Shown in pieces: positions 23,653-31,551 of a stretch of DNA of 41,696 nt. Origin of the DNA: DASZHJ01 sp035581425 (lineage in GTDB: Bacteria > Pseudomonadota > Alphaproteobacteria > ATCC43930 > CGMCC-115725); the NCBI GenBank assembly GCA_035581425.1, contig DATJVP010000181.1, forward strand, positions 1 to 41,696, read 5' to 3'. Under the pieces are notes generated by a model that had not been told where the DNA came from, did no database searches, and saw nothing but the letters and a program-made list of their open reading frames with translations. A program made the position numbers and the translations under genes. Every line of letters begins with the position of its first letter. Positions within the stretch are counted from its first letter, which is position 1.

Positions 23653-24294
23653 TCAGGCCCGCCGGGCCACCGGAGCCTGCAATCGCGGCTCGGCGATGCG
23701 GTAGTGCCGAAGCCGCGCGAGGAGGCTCGCGGGCAGCAGACGGCGGCGGGCCATCGCCTCCACGATCCCCGGGGCGTCCCCGAGCGTGTCGAGGATCGCG
23801 TGCAGCAACCCCTCCGCGAGCGAGGCGCCGTCATTGGCGAGGAGGCGGCGGACCACGATCGCGTCGCGGCTTGCGCAGAGCGTCTCGGCAATCCCGCGCG
23901 AGAGGCTCTCGCGCTCCGCGATCGCCAGGCGATGCGAGCGCGATCCCGTGCGCGCGATCTCCAAGAGATCGTTCTCGGTCAGTAGCGGCGAGCAGGCGAG
24001 GATCGGCCGCGCGACCTGGGCCTCGTCGTGCGCGAGGGTGAGGACGATGTCGCGGGGGACGCCGCTGTGGCGCTTGAGGCTGTCCGCAAGCACGCTGCGC
24101 ACCAGCGCTTCGCCGTCGTAAACGGCGGTGCGGAAGAGATCCTCCGCCGCCCGGCGCTGCGCCGGGGTGAAGAGCCCGTCCGCATAGCCCTCAGCAACCT
24201 GCTCGATCAGCATTGCGCGGCGTATCCAGGAGGGATTCTCGAGGACGCCCGCGCCAGGGGTCGAAATCAGCGAAAATCGTGCGACCTGCGCCAT
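23653..24294 (-). CDS. DUF2336-like helical-repeat protein
   Basis: A 213-residue soluble protein of HEAT-like helical repeats: AEDLFRTAVYDGEALVRSVLADSLKRHSGVPRDIVLTLAHDEAQVARPILACSPLLTENDLLEIARTGSRSHRLAIAERESLSRGIAETLCASRDAIVVRRLLANDGA. The phrase pattern LAxDEAxVARPILxxSPLLTExDLLEI is the DUF2336 signature, a family largely restricted to Alphaproteobacteria with no settled function. Many members are about 350 residues, so this is a short form that ends soon after the repeats. AAAGG precedes the ATG by 6 bp. A perfect CtrA-type site lies 74 bp upstream, hinting at cell-cycle control. Confidence 0.75.
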   Translation of the reverse strand: MAQVARFSLISTPGAGVLENPSWIRRAMLIEQVAEGYADGLFTPAQRRAAEDLFRTAVYDGEALVRSVLADSLKRHSGVPRDIVLTLAHDEAQVARPILACSPLLTENDLLEIARTGSRSHRLAIAERESLSRGIAETLCASRDAIVVRRLLANDGASLAEGLLHAILDTLGDAPGIVEAMARRRLLPASLLARLRHYRIAEPRLQAPVARRA

Positions 24295-24367
24295 GGCCAG
24301 CCTTTCGGAAAAAAGTCCGTCCCAGTTTCAGGTTTCCTCCGCGTGAAACAGTGTCGCCGAGTCGGTC

Positions 24368-24382
24368 TTAACTGATCTTTAA
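24368..24382. promoter_or_regulatory. CtrA-type binding site (TTAA-N7-TTAA) upstream of the DUF2336 gene
   Basis: TTAACTGATCTTTAA is a perfect match to TTAA-N7-TTAA, the recognition sequence of the alphaproteobacterial response regulator CtrA. It is the only exact match I found in the window, in DNA where TTAA is rare. Its edge lies 74 bp from the DUF2336 start at 24294, a distance usual for CtrA sites overlapping a -35 region. Confidence 0.6.
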
Positions 24383-24491
24383 GCAAGCAGACGGCCTCAA
24401 GCCCTCGTGAAATGTGCAAATATACAGAGCTGTTTCAATGGGTTGCGACAGGAACGCGAAAACCGCCGGCGATATGAATGGTAATCCGCAT

Positions 24492-24508
24492 CGCCCCAAT
24501 GTGGGGCG
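24492..24508. other. Perfect 7-bp hairpin in the 24295-24589 intergenic region
   Basis: CGCCCCA and TGGGGCG flank a 3-nt loop about 80 bp after the ABC-F stop on the minus strand. No T-run follows on either strand, so a terminator is not demonstrated. Apart from this hairpin and the CtrA-type site I see no gene in these 295 bp. Confidence 0.4.
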
Positions 24509-24589
24509 GGTCGACGGTGCCTGTGTGCAAGTTGCGACGCGTGGTGGGACAGGACTCTGTCAAGCGACTCGCTGCTTTCGGGTGTGCCC

Positions 24590-26458
24590 TCAGCCCGCGT
24601 CCTCGAGGGCCTCGGCGGCGGCGAGCCAATCGCTCTCGGCGCTGCCAAGCGCGGATTTGAGTTCCGCCCGTCGGCGCAGGAGCTCCGTCAGCGCTGCACT
24701 GTCGCCGCCATAAGTCTTGGGATCGGCCAGCTGTGTCTCGATTGCGGCGATTTCCTTGCCGAGACTCCCGAGACGAGCTTCCGCATTCTGCAAGCGACGG
24801 CGCAATGGCTCCAGCTCGCGGCGACGCTCGGCCGCGGCGCGGCGCTCCGCGCGGCGGCTCGTCTCCACGCCCTCGCGCCCATCGCCGACGGTGCCTTCCT
24901 TCGCGAGCAGCAGTCGGCGGTACTCGTCGAGATCGCCCTCGAAGCTTCGCACGGTGCCGTCGGCGACGAGCCAGAGCCGGTCGGCCACGAGTTCCACGAG
25001 ATGCCAGTCGTGGCTGATGAGAACGACTGCACCGGGAAATTCGTTGAGTGCTTCCGCGAGCGCCTCGCGCGCGGCGATGTCGAGGTGGTTTGTGGGCTCG
25101 TCGAGAATCAAGAGATGTGGCGCCTCGTGCGTTGCAAGCGCGAGCGTGAGCCGCGCCTTCTCGCCGCCGGAGAGATCGCGCGCCCGCACGAAGACCTTAT
25201 CTTCACCGAGCCCGAAGCGCGCGAGCCGCGCGCGTACTTTCTCCGGTAGCGCGCCGCGCATGAGCCGTGCGAGGTGATCGTAGGGAGTGCCTTCGGGATC
25301 GAGCTCCTCGATCTGGTGCTGCGCGAAAAAGCCGCAGGCGAGCCTCGGCGCGCCGATCGCCGTGCCCGCCATCGGCGCCAAGCGGCCGCTCAGGAGCTTC
25401 GCAAGCGTCGACTTCCCGTTGCCGTTCGCGCCCAGCAGGGCCACGCGATCGTCGGGGTCAAGCCGGAGGCTCAGCTTTCGCAGCACGGGCACACCGGGCT
25501 CGTATCCCACGGAGACATTCTCGAGCGTGAGGAGCGGCGGACGCAACGAGGGCGGGGCAGGAAAGTCGAAGACCGGCGGCGGCTCCTCGCTCGCGATCGA
25601 GACCGGGACGAGCTTCTCCAGCACCTTGACGCGGCTCTGCGCCTGCCGCGCCTTCGACGCCTTGGCGCGGAAGCGATCGATGAAAGCCTGAAGATGCTTG
25701 CGCTCCGCGTCCTGGCGTGCAGCCATCACCTTGCTCCGCGTCAGCGCCTCCTCGCGCTGGCGCAGATAGGCGCTGTAGCCGCCGGAGAACACGGCGAGCC
25801 TGCGGTCCGCGAGCGCGAGGATGTGGTCGGCGACCTCATCGAGGAATCGGCGGTCGTGGCTCACGAGGATGACGGTACGGCGATAGCGCGCGAGGAAGGT
25901 CTCGAGCCACATCGCCGCTTCGAGGTCGAGATGGTTGGTGGGCTCGTCGAGGAGCAGCAGGTCGGGTTCTGCGAAGAGCGCTGCCGCGAGTGCCACGCGC
26001 ATGCGCCAGCCGCCCGAGAATGCGCTGAGTGGCTGGCGCTGCTCCTGCGCGCCGAAGCCAAGCCCGTGCAGAATGCTGCCGGCGCGCGCGGGGGCGGTAT
26101 GCGCGTCGATCTCGACGAGGCGCGTCTGGACCTCCGCGATCCGATGCGGATCCTCGGTGGTCTCGGCCTCCCCGAGGAGACGCGCGCGTTCCTCATCGGC
26201 GGCAAGGACGGCCTCGAGCGGGGTCGTCTCGCCGCCGGGCGCCTCCTGCGCCACAAAGCCGAGTCGCACCCCCTTCTGAAGCTGGACCGTTCCCCCATCG
26301 GCCTGGCGCGCACCGCGGATCAAATCGATGAGTGTCGATTTTCCCGCGCCATTGCGGCCGACGAGCCCCACCTTCCAGCCCGCGTTGACCTGCGCGGAGG
26401 CCTCATCGAGCAAAGTCCGCCCGGCAATCCGGTAGGTGAGATCGGTCAGGGTCAGCAT
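24590..26458 (-). CDS. ABC-F family ATP-binding protein (ribosome-associated, Uup/EttA-like)
   Basis: A 622-residue soluble protein with two ABC ATPase domains and no membrane span. Domain 1 has Walker A GRNGAGKST, a degenerate signature FSGGWRMR and LLLDEPTNHLD. A charged linker (TRSKVMAARQDAERKHLQAFIDRFRAKASKARQAQSRVKVLEKL) of the P-site-tRNA interaction type follows. Domain 2 has GANGNGKST, LSGGEKARL and LILDEPTNHLD. The C-terminal 90 residues form a coiled coil (ERRAAAERRRELEPLRRRLQNAEARLGSLGKEIAAIETQL). ABC-F proteins relieve stalled ribosomes or protect them from antibiotics, and Uup carries a similar C-terminal coiled coil. The start at 26458 (MLTLTDLTYRIAGR) is preferred because the upstream extension runs through an intergenic repeat. 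Confidence 0.93.
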   Translation of the reverse strand: MLTLTDLTYRIAGRTLLDEASAQVNAGWKVGLVGRNGAGKSTLIDLIRGARQADGGTVQLQKGVRLGFVAQEAPGGETTPLEAVLAADEERARLLGEAETTEDPHRIAEVQTRLVEIDAHTAPARAGSILHGLGFGAQEQRQPLSAFSGGWRMRVALAAALFAEPDLLLLDEPTNHLDLEAAMWLETFLARYRRTVILVSHDRRFLDEVADHILALADRRLAVFSGGYSAYLRQREEALTRSKVMAARQDAERKHLQAFIDRFRAKASKARQAQSRVKVLEKLVPVSIASEEPPPVFDFPAPPSLRPPLLTLENVSVGYEPGVPVLRKLSLRLDPDDRVALLGANGNGKSTLAKLLSGRLAPMAGTAIGAPRLACGFFAQHQIEELDPEGTPYDHLARLMRGALPEKVRARLARFGLGEDKVFVRARDLSGGEKARLTLALATHEAPHLLILDEPTNHLDIAAREALAEALNEFPGAVVLISHDWHLVELVADRLWLVADGTVRSFEGDLDEYRRLLLAKEGTVGDGREGVETSRRAERRAAAERRRELEPLRRRLQNAEARLGSLGKEIAAIETQLADPKTYGGDSAALTELLRRRAELKSALGSAESDWLAAAEALEDAG

Positions 26459-26494
26459 GGCGGCGCGGTTGATAGCACGAGCGCCGATGAAATT

Positions 26495-26597
26495 CCTCTC
26501 CCCACCGGGGCGAGGTTGGGTGAGGGGGCGCGCCGGATAGGCCGCAGAATAATCTCGCCCCCTTACCCCAATCCTCTCCCCGCGGGGGATTAGGGGG
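26495..26597. repeat. Pair of inverted REP-like palindromic elements
   Basis: Two related GC-rich elements face each other. The first, 26495-26530, contains CCTCTCCCC-ACC-GGGGCGAGG then TTGGGTGAGGGGG. The second, 26556-26597, is CGCCCCCTTACCCC then CCTCTCCCC-GC-GGGGGATTAGG. Each has its own small hairpin, and the two are roughly complementary. Short CTCTCCCC/GGGGAGAG elements of this sort are scattered between genes in many proteobacterial genomes. The pair lies between the divergent starts of the ABC-F gene (26458) and recQ (26635). Confidence 0.7.
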
Positions 26598-26634
26598 ATG
26601 TACAATCCTCGCGAGGTCCCAGGGATTCAGCTCC

Positions 26635-28464
26635 ATGGCAGTTGAGGTAGCAGCGCTGGAGGATCGCGCCCTCGCGGTGCTGCGCTCGGTATTCGGCTAC
26701 GACAGCTTCCGCGGCCATCAGGCCGAGGTGATCGAACACGTCGTCGCCGGCGGCGACGCGCTGGTGCTGATGCCGACCGGCGGCGGTAAGTCGCTTTGCT
26801 ATCAGATCCCCGCGCTCATCCGGCCCGGTCTCGGCGTAGTGGTGTCGCCGCTGATCGCGCTCATGAAGGATCAGGTCGACGCGCTGCGTCAGGCGGGGGT
26901 GCGGGCGGCGGCGCTCAACTCGTCGCTGCCGCCGGGCGAGGCGAGCGAGATCGAGCGCGCGATGCTCGAAGGGAACCTCGATCTCCTCTACATCGCGCCC
27001 GAACGGCTCACCATGCCGCGCACGCTCGAGCTGCTGCAGCGGGTGAGGGTGGCGCTCTTCGCGATCGACGAGGCGCATTGCGTCTCGCAGTGGGGTCACG
27101 ATTTCCGGCCGGAATATCGCGCGCTCTCGATCCTGCATGAGCGCTTCGCAAGGGTGCCGCGCATCGCGCTCACCGCAACCGCGGATGCCGTGACGCGGCG
27201 CGACATCGCGGAGCGCCTGGGTCTCGCCGAGGCGCGCGTCTTTGCCTCGGGCTTCGACCGCCCCAACATCCGCTATCGCGTCGTCGCGAAACACGAACAG
27301 CGGGCGCAGCTTCTCGCGTTCATCGAGGCCGAGCACCCGAGCGATGCCGGGATCGTCTATTGCCGTACGCGCGACAAGGTCGAGGAGGTGGCGGCGTGGC
27401 TCACGGAAAAGGGCCAGATCGCCTTGCCCTATCACGCGGGGCTCGATGCCGCGATACGCACGCGCAACCAAGAACGCTTCCTGCGCGAGGAAGGCGTGGT
27501 GATCGTCGCGACGGTCGCCTTCGGCATGGGGATCGACAAGCCGAACGTCCGCTTTGTCGCCCATCTCGACGCACCCAAGAGCCTCGAGGCCTATTACCAG
27601 GAAACGGGCCGTGCCGGGCGCGACGGCCTGCCTGCGGATGCCTGGATGACCTACGGCATGGCCGACGTGACGGCTCTCCTGGGAATGCTGATCCGATCCG
27701 ACCTCGATGAGACCCAGAAGCGGATCGAGCGGCAGAAGCTCAACGCGCTTCTCGGCTTCTGCGAGACCGCGAGCTGCCGGCGTCAGGTATTGCTCGGCTA
27801 TTTCGGCGAGCGCGAGCACCCGCCCTGCGGAAACTGCGACTCCTGCCTGGAACCGCCGCGGAGCTGGGATGGGCTCGTCGTGGCGCAGAAAGCGCTCTCG
27901 GCGGTGGCGCGCACGGGCGAGCGGTTTGGTGTCGAGTATCTGACGGACGTGCTGCTCGGCAATCGCACGGAGCGGGTAGGGCAGTTCGGTCACGACCGCC
28001 TCAAGACCTTCGGAGTCGGCACCGAGCTCGACAAGCGGCAATGGCGCTCGGTCTTCCGCCAACTCGTGGCGCAGGGACATCTCGACGTCGACATCGAGGG
28101 GCATGGCGGGCTTCGCTTGGGCGAAACCGCGCGCGAAGTGCTCCGCGGTGAGATCGCGGTGCCGCTGCGCGAGGAGGCCGCGCGCCGGCCGCGCGTCGCG
28201 CGCGCCCGCGCTTCCCAGCCCGCCGGCGAGATCGCCGCCGGTCCCGACGAGGAGCTGTGGCAGAGGCTTCGCGCCAAGCGGCTGGAACTCGCACGCGGGC
28301 AGGGCGTTCCACCCTACGTGATCTTTCACGACGCGACGCTCCTGGAAATGGTCCACCGGCGTCCGCTGGATCGGGCCGCAATGGCGCTGATCCCCGGGGT
28401 CGGCCGCAGCAAGCTCGAGCGCTACGGCGACATCTTCCTGGAGCTGATCTCCGCCGCTAATTGA
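26635..28464 (+). CDS. recQ: ATP-dependent DNA helicase RecQ
   Basis: A 609-residue 3'-5' helicase acting in recombination repair and stalled-fork processing. Walker A MPTGGGKS is at 46-53, the DEAH box at 145-148 (AIDEAHCVSQWGHDFRPEYR), motif V/VI include VATVAFGMGIDKPNVRFVAHLD and YYQETGRAGRDG. The RQC zinc site comprises C(RRQVLLGYFGE...)C-G-N-C-D-S-C around residue 380-405. An HRDC domain closes the protein (LWQRLRAKRLELARGQGVPPYVIFHDATLLEM). It is full length. The last 8 bp overlap the 3' end of the convergent TonB-family gene. Confidence 0.97.
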   Translation: MAVEVAALEDRALAVLRSVFGYDSFRGHQAEVIEHVVAGGDALVLMPTGGGKSLCYQIPALIRPGLGVVVSPLIALMKDQVDALRQAGVRAAALNSSLPPGEASEIERAMLEGNLDLLYIAPERLTMPRTLELLQRVRVALFAIDEAHCVSQWGHDFRPEYRALSILHERFARVPRIALTATADAVTRRDIAERLGLAEARVFASGFDRPNIRYRVVAKHEQRAQLLAFIEAEHPSDAGIVYCRTRDKVEEVAAWLTEKGQIALPYHAGLDAAIRTRNQERFLREEGVVIVATVAFGMGIDKPNVRFVAHLDAPKSLEAYYQETGRAGRDGLPADAWMTYGMADVTALLGMLIRSDLDETQKRIERQKLNALLGFCETASCRRQVLLGYFGEREHPPCGNCDSCLEPPRSWDGLVVAQKALSAVARTGERFGVEYLTDVLLGNRTERVGQFGHDRLKTFGVGTELDKRQWRSVFRQLVAQGHLDVDIEGHGGLRLGETAREVLRGEIAVPLREEAARRPRVARARASQPAGEIAAGPDEELWQRLRAKRLELARGQGVPPYVIFHDATLLEMVHRRPLDRAAMALIPGVGRSKLERYGDIFLELISAAN

Positions 28465-29392
28465 AGACGCGGTCGAGGAAGCCGATGCGGAACACAAACG
28501 GGAGGTCGATCGTACCTTCCCTCTGAGGAAAATTCTCGGGGAAGGGGGGGACCTTCGAGGAATCGCGGACGGCCTTGATGGCGGCATCGTCGAGCAGCGG
28601 ATAGCCCGAGCTCTGCGCGATGCGCGCGTCGAGGACAGTACCGTCGCGGCGCAGAAGCACCGTCACCAGAACCTCGCCCTGCTGCTTCTGCTGCTTTGCC
28701 GGCTGCGGATAGGTCATGAAGCGGCGGACGTGGCGGCGGAGACGGTCGAGATAATCGTCGCCGACGGCGCGGAGATCGCCGCTGCCCATAGCGGCACGGC
28801 CGGCTCCAGCGGTGCCGGTGCCGCGACCGTCCGTGCCGCCCGCACCGGCTCCGGCACCCGGCGTTCCCGGGGCGGGAGCGGGCGTTGGCGCGGAAGCCGT
28901 CTGAGCGGACGCCGAGTATTGGGGCGGCCGCGGAGCCGGAGCAGGTTTGGCAGGTGGCGCGGGCTTGTGCGGCGGCGATGCCGGCAGCGAAGGCTCCGTC
29001 GGCTGGGCTGGCGGATCTATCGTGGTTTGCGACTCGGCGGCATGCTGCGGCTGCGGCTCGGGCGCGGCTGCGACGGTGACGGGAAGGGCGGTCGAGTCGA
29101 GCGGCGGCGCGGCGGAACTCGACTCGGCGTTTCCCTCGCGAGCGGGTCCAGGCTCGGCGCCGCCGCCGCTCCCGCCTTGTGAGCCGGCAGCGCCGTTGCC
29201 GGGCACAAAGGCGATCTCGATGGGCGTCTCGTCCAGTGGCGGCTGCCAGCGCCACAACCCCAGGAGAAGGGCAATGACGAGGGCGTGCAGGACAAGCGAG
29301 GCAAGCCATGCGGTGGCAAGCTGGTCGCGGTCGTGCGCCGGCTCGTCGACAGCCGCTGCGAGGTCGCGCAGGGGAGGAAGCCTTGTGACCAT
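28457..29392 (-). CDS. TonB-family energy transducer
   Basis: A 311-residue envelope protein. A short cytoplasmic N-terminus is followed by one membrane helix (TAWLASLVLHALVIALLLGLW, about 27-47), a long Pro/Ala/Gly-rich periplasmic spacer (about 65-205) and a C-terminal TonB domain (YLDRLRRHVRRFMTYPQPAKQQKQQGEVLVTVLLRRDGTVLDARIAQSSGYPLLDDAAIKAVRDSSKVPPFPENF). It would couple inner-membrane proton-motive force to outer-membrane receptors. The ATG complementary to 29390-29392 is chosen over a TTG six codons upstream because AGAGG precedes it closely; this choice is uncertain. No ExbB/ExbD or receptor gene is adjacent, so the partner system is unknown. Confidence 0.88.
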   Translation of the reverse strand: MVTRLPPLRDLAAAVDEPAHDRDQLATAWLASLVLHALVIALLLGLWRWQPPLDETPIEIAFVPGNGAAGSQGGSGGGAEPGPAREGNAESSSAAPPLDSTALPVTVAAAPEPQPQHAAESQTTIDPPAQPTEPSLPASPPHKPAPPAKPAPAPRPPQYSASAQTASAPTPAPAPGTPGAGAGAGGTDGRGTGTAGAGRAAMGSGDLRAVGDDYLDRLRRHVRRFMTYPQPAKQQKQQGEVLVTVLLRRDGTVLDARIAQSSGYPLLDDAAIKAVRDSSKVPPFPENFPQREGTIDLPFVFRIGFLDRVFN

Positions 29393-29477
29393 CGCCTCTT
29401 GTCTCTGCAACGGTTCGAGGAAAGACTAGCTCCGAGCCCGCTCAGGGACCAGTGGCAGCGCAAATGGATCGCATCGC

Positions 29478-30482
29478 ATGAAAGTCGTCATCACCGGCGG
29501 TACCGGCTTCGTCGGCAAGAAACTGGCGCAACGTCTGCTGGCGCGCGGCTCGCTCGTCGGGCCCGGCGGAAAGGAGGTCGAGATCGAGGAGCTCGTCCTC
29601 TTTGACGTGGCGGAGCCGACGCCGCCGCTGCGTCCGGACAACCGCCTCAGAGTCGTGACCGGCGATATCTCCGATAGCGCAACCCTGCGCTCGCTCATCG
29701 ATGCGCGCACGGGCTCGGTCTTCCATCTCGCTGCCGTGGTCAGCGGGCAAGCCGAGGCGGACACCGATATCGGCCTCCGCGTCAATCTCGAGGGCACGCG
29801 CGCGGTGCTGGAGGCGTGCCGTGGGCTGGGCACGCGGCCCCGCGTCGTGTTCGCGAGCTCACTCGCGGTCTATGGCGGCGACATGCCGCCCGCCGTCAGC
29901 GACGACACGCCGCTCACGCCGCAGACCTCCTACGGCGCGCAGAAGGCGATCGGCGAGCTCCTGGTCAACGACTACAGCCGCAAAGGCTTCATCGACGGCC
30001 GCTCGCCCCGGCTCCCGACGATCGTGGTGCGTCCAGGGAAGCCCAACCGCGCCGCCTCCACCTGGGCCTCCTCGCTCTTCCGCGAGCCGCTCTCGGGCGT
30101 GGAGGTCGTCTGCCCCGTGACCGAGGACGCCGTGATGGCGGTGCTCTCGCCGCGGCGTCTCGTCGCCGCGTTCGAGAAGCTCCACGACATGCCCGGCGAG
30201 GCCTTCGGCTTCAGCCGGGCTATTCAGCTTCCGGGAATCTCGGTCACCGTCGCGGAGATGGTCGCGGCGCTGCGTCGCGCGGGCGGCGAGGCCGCCGTCA
30301 AACGCATCCGCTGGGAGCCCGACCCCGTCATCCAGAAAATCGTTGCGGGCTGGCCGCGGGGCATTTCGTCGAAGCGGGCGGAAGGTCTCGGCCTCGAGGC
30401 CGACCGCAGCATCGACGAGGTCGTTGCAGCCTTCATGGAGGACGATTTGCCCGCGCAAAAGGCGCTGGTCGCTAAGCATTGA
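29478..30482 (+). CDS. denD: NAD-dependent epimerase/dehydratase family, D-erythronate dehydrogenase-like
   Basis: A 334-residue extended SDR. The Rossmann motif MKVVITGGTGFVGKKLAQRLL is at the N-terminus; the active site is Ser (FASSLAVYGG) with Tyr-x3-Lys in TSYGAQKAIGELLV. The segment PTIVVRPGKPNRAASTWASSLFREPLSGVEVVCPV followed by VMAVLSPRRLVAAFEKLHD is characteristic of DenD, which oxidises D-erythronate to 2-keto-D-erythronate in four-carbon sugar-acid catabolism. The usual partner genes for that route (OtnI, OtnK, OtnC) are not nearby, so the substrate is inferred by family only. It is divergent from the TonB-family gene and followed by the frameshifted DUF1499 gene 30 bp later. Confidence 0.75.
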   Translation: MKVVITGGTGFVGKKLAQRLLARGSLVGPGGKEVEIEELVLFDVAEPTPPLRPDNRLRVVTGDISDSATLRSLIDARTGSVFHLAAVVSGQAEADTDIGLRVNLEGTRAVLEACRGLGTRPRVVFASSLAVYGGDMPPAVSDDTPLTPQTSYGAQKAIGELLVNDYSRKGFIDGRSPRLPTIVVRPGKPNRAASTWASSLFREPLSGVEVVCPVTEDAVMAVLSPRRLVAAFEKLHDMPGEAFGFSRAIQLPGISVTVAEMVAALRRAGGEAAVKRIRWEPDPVIQKIVAGWPRGISSKRAEGLGLEADRSIDEVVAAFMEDDLPAQKALVAKH

Positions 30483-30512
30483 GAGAAACGACAGGGACCT
30501 TGGAGCGGAAAG

Positions 30513-31288
30513 ATGAGCGGGGGAGGCCAAGTAGCGACGATCCAACGACGGCGGCCATGGTTTGCGAGATGGGGATTGCTTCTCGGAATTTGCGCCCTGC
30601 TCTTGCTGATGGCGGCGCCGCTCGGCCATCGCCTGGACATCGTCGATCGCGGGACTGCGCTCGGGGCGCTCCCTCGCTACGCTGCATATGCCGGGATCGT
30701 CGCCACGTCGGTGAGCCTGCTCGGCATTGTCATGAGCATCCGCGCGCGGCGTCGCGGATGGATCGTGGCGGCTCTCGTCGGGTGTCTCGCGGGCTCGGCG
30801 GCGGCCTATTTGCCCTGGGCCTACATCGAGAGTGTGCAGAACACACCCAACATCAACGACATCACCACCGACACCGACAACCCGCCCACATTCGAGACGC
30901 TGGCTCGCGTGCGCGAGGCGGCGCATGCGGGCCCCTCGACATATGGCGGTCCCGACGTCGCGGCAAAACAGAGATTGGCGTATCCCTATGTCGAGCCGCT
31001 TCACCTCGAGCTCTCGCCGGTGGACGCCTTCGCGCGAACGCTGGAGCAGGTGCGCCCGAAGGCTGGACCGTGGCGTCAGCGGATCCCGCGCGCGGCCGGA
31101 TCGAAGCGAGTGCCAAGACGCTCTGGTACGGGTTCACCGACGACGTGGTGCTCCGCATTACCCCCGACGGTGCTGGCACGCGCGTCGACATGCGCTCGAA
31201 GAGCCGCGTCGGGAGCGGCGACCGCGGCGTCAACGCCGCTCGCATTCGCGGCTTTCTCACGGCTCTCAAGGTCGCTGCCGCGGGCTGA
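30513..31288 (+). pseudogene. DUF1499 membrane protein gene interrupted by a one-base frameshift
   Basis: The N-terminal half is read from 30513 (MSGGGQVATIQRRRP, three membrane helices at about 20-110, then TPNINDITTDTDNPPTFETL, the DUF1499 core, up to LSPVDAFARTLEQV). From about 31050 the conserved C-terminal half (EGWTVASADPARGRIEASAKTLWYGFTDDVVLRI and SRVGSGDRGVNAARIRGFL) continues only in the -1 frame and stops at 31288. One missing base near 31049-31056 explains this. The uninterrupted first frame instead runs Arg-rich to 31319. It is either a genuine inactivating mutation or a sequencing or assembly error. The family is of unknown function. Confidence 0.82.
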
Positions 31289-31292
31289 AGCG

Positions 31293-31322
31293 TTGACGGC
31301 GAGGGAGCGGCACGGCTAGTCT
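31293..31322 (+). promoter_or_regulatory. Promoter of the LysE-family exporter leader
   Basis: TTGACGG (31293-31299) and GCTAGTCT (31315-31322) resemble the alphaproteobacterial housekeeping consensus TTGACGS and GCTANAWC, with 15 bp between the two motifs. The predicted transcript start is 31329-31330, coinciding with the A of the leader ATG at 31330. It starts only 5 bp after the stop of the DUF1499 gene. Confidence 0.5.
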
Positions 31323-31329
31323 CCGCCCC

Positions 31330-31452
31330 ATGATCGCCATTCACCGCAGCCGAGATCGCCAACGCCAACGCCGTCAAAACGGCGGCGGCCCTGCGCTTGC
31401 GGTTGGGCTCGACGCGTCGACGGGAGGATCGGGTCTCACGAATAGCCGATAG
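31330..31452 (+). CDS. Putative Arg-rich leader peptide (40 aa) of an attenuator
   Basis: A short ORF starting MIAIHRSRDRQRQRRQNGGG, with six Arg codons among codons 6-15 (CGC, CGA, CGC, CGC, CGC, CGT). It has no Shine-Dalgarno sequence, but the promoter just upstream places its ATG at the 5' end of the RNA, so it would be translated as a leaderless ORF, as is known for trpL in some rhizobia. It ends 31 bp before the terminator hairpin. Coding status is inferred from position and Arg-codon density only. No homology was recognised. Confidence 0.35.
   Translation: MIAIHRSRDRQRQRRQNGGGPALAVGLDASTGGSGLTNSR
31369..31392 (+). promoter_or_regulatory. Competing hairpin and anti-terminator arm in the exporter leader
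   Basis: CGCCGT-CAAA-ACGGCG (31369-31384) forms a 6-bp hairpin over Arg codons 14 and 15. The overlapping segment GGCGGCGGCCCT (31381-31392) can instead pair with AGGGCCCCGCC (31483-31493), the 5' arm of the terminator, giving 11 pairs with one bulged C. The two pairings are mutually exclusive, which is the logic of an attenuator. Confidence 0.4.
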
Positions 31453-31482
31453 CTCCGTTTGCGCCTCGACCTTCTCGCTTCC

Positions 31483-31525
31483 AGGGCCCCGCCGGTCTCG
31501 CACCGCCGGGGCCCTTCCTTTTTTT
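31483..31525 (+). terminator. Strong intrinsic terminator 26 bp before the LysE-family start
   Basis: AGGGCCCCG (31483-31491) pairs perfectly with CGGGGCCCT (31507-31515). An inner CGGT/ACCG stem lies at 31493-31496 and 31502-31505, each side bulging one C. TTCCTTTTTTT follows at 31515-31525. Only 26 bp separate its end from the ATG at 31552, leaving no room for another promoter. Transcription of the exporter must therefore pass through it, making it conditional. Confidence 0.85.
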
Positions 31526-31551
31526 CGACCGTGTTTTCTAAGGAGCACTCC

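Noticed and set aside
24492..24508. A terminator for the ABC-F gene
   Set aside because: The hairpin is perfect but has no following T-run on either strand, so only a hairpin is recorded.
24414..24713. A 99-codon plus-strand frame between the DUF2336 and ABC-F genes
   Set aside because: It has no ribosome-binding site, its second half is antisense to the ABC-F coiled coil, and the composition is not protein-like.
26590..28587. A 665-codon open frame on the minus strand
   Set aside because: It is antisense to recQ, whose motifs are complete. The composition is that of a mirror frame.
31293..31551. Lysine, SAM or other known metabolite riboswitch in the exporter leader
   Set aside because: I could not recognise any conserved riboswitch core. 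The ORF-plus-anti-terminator layout fits a ribosome-mediated attenuator better.
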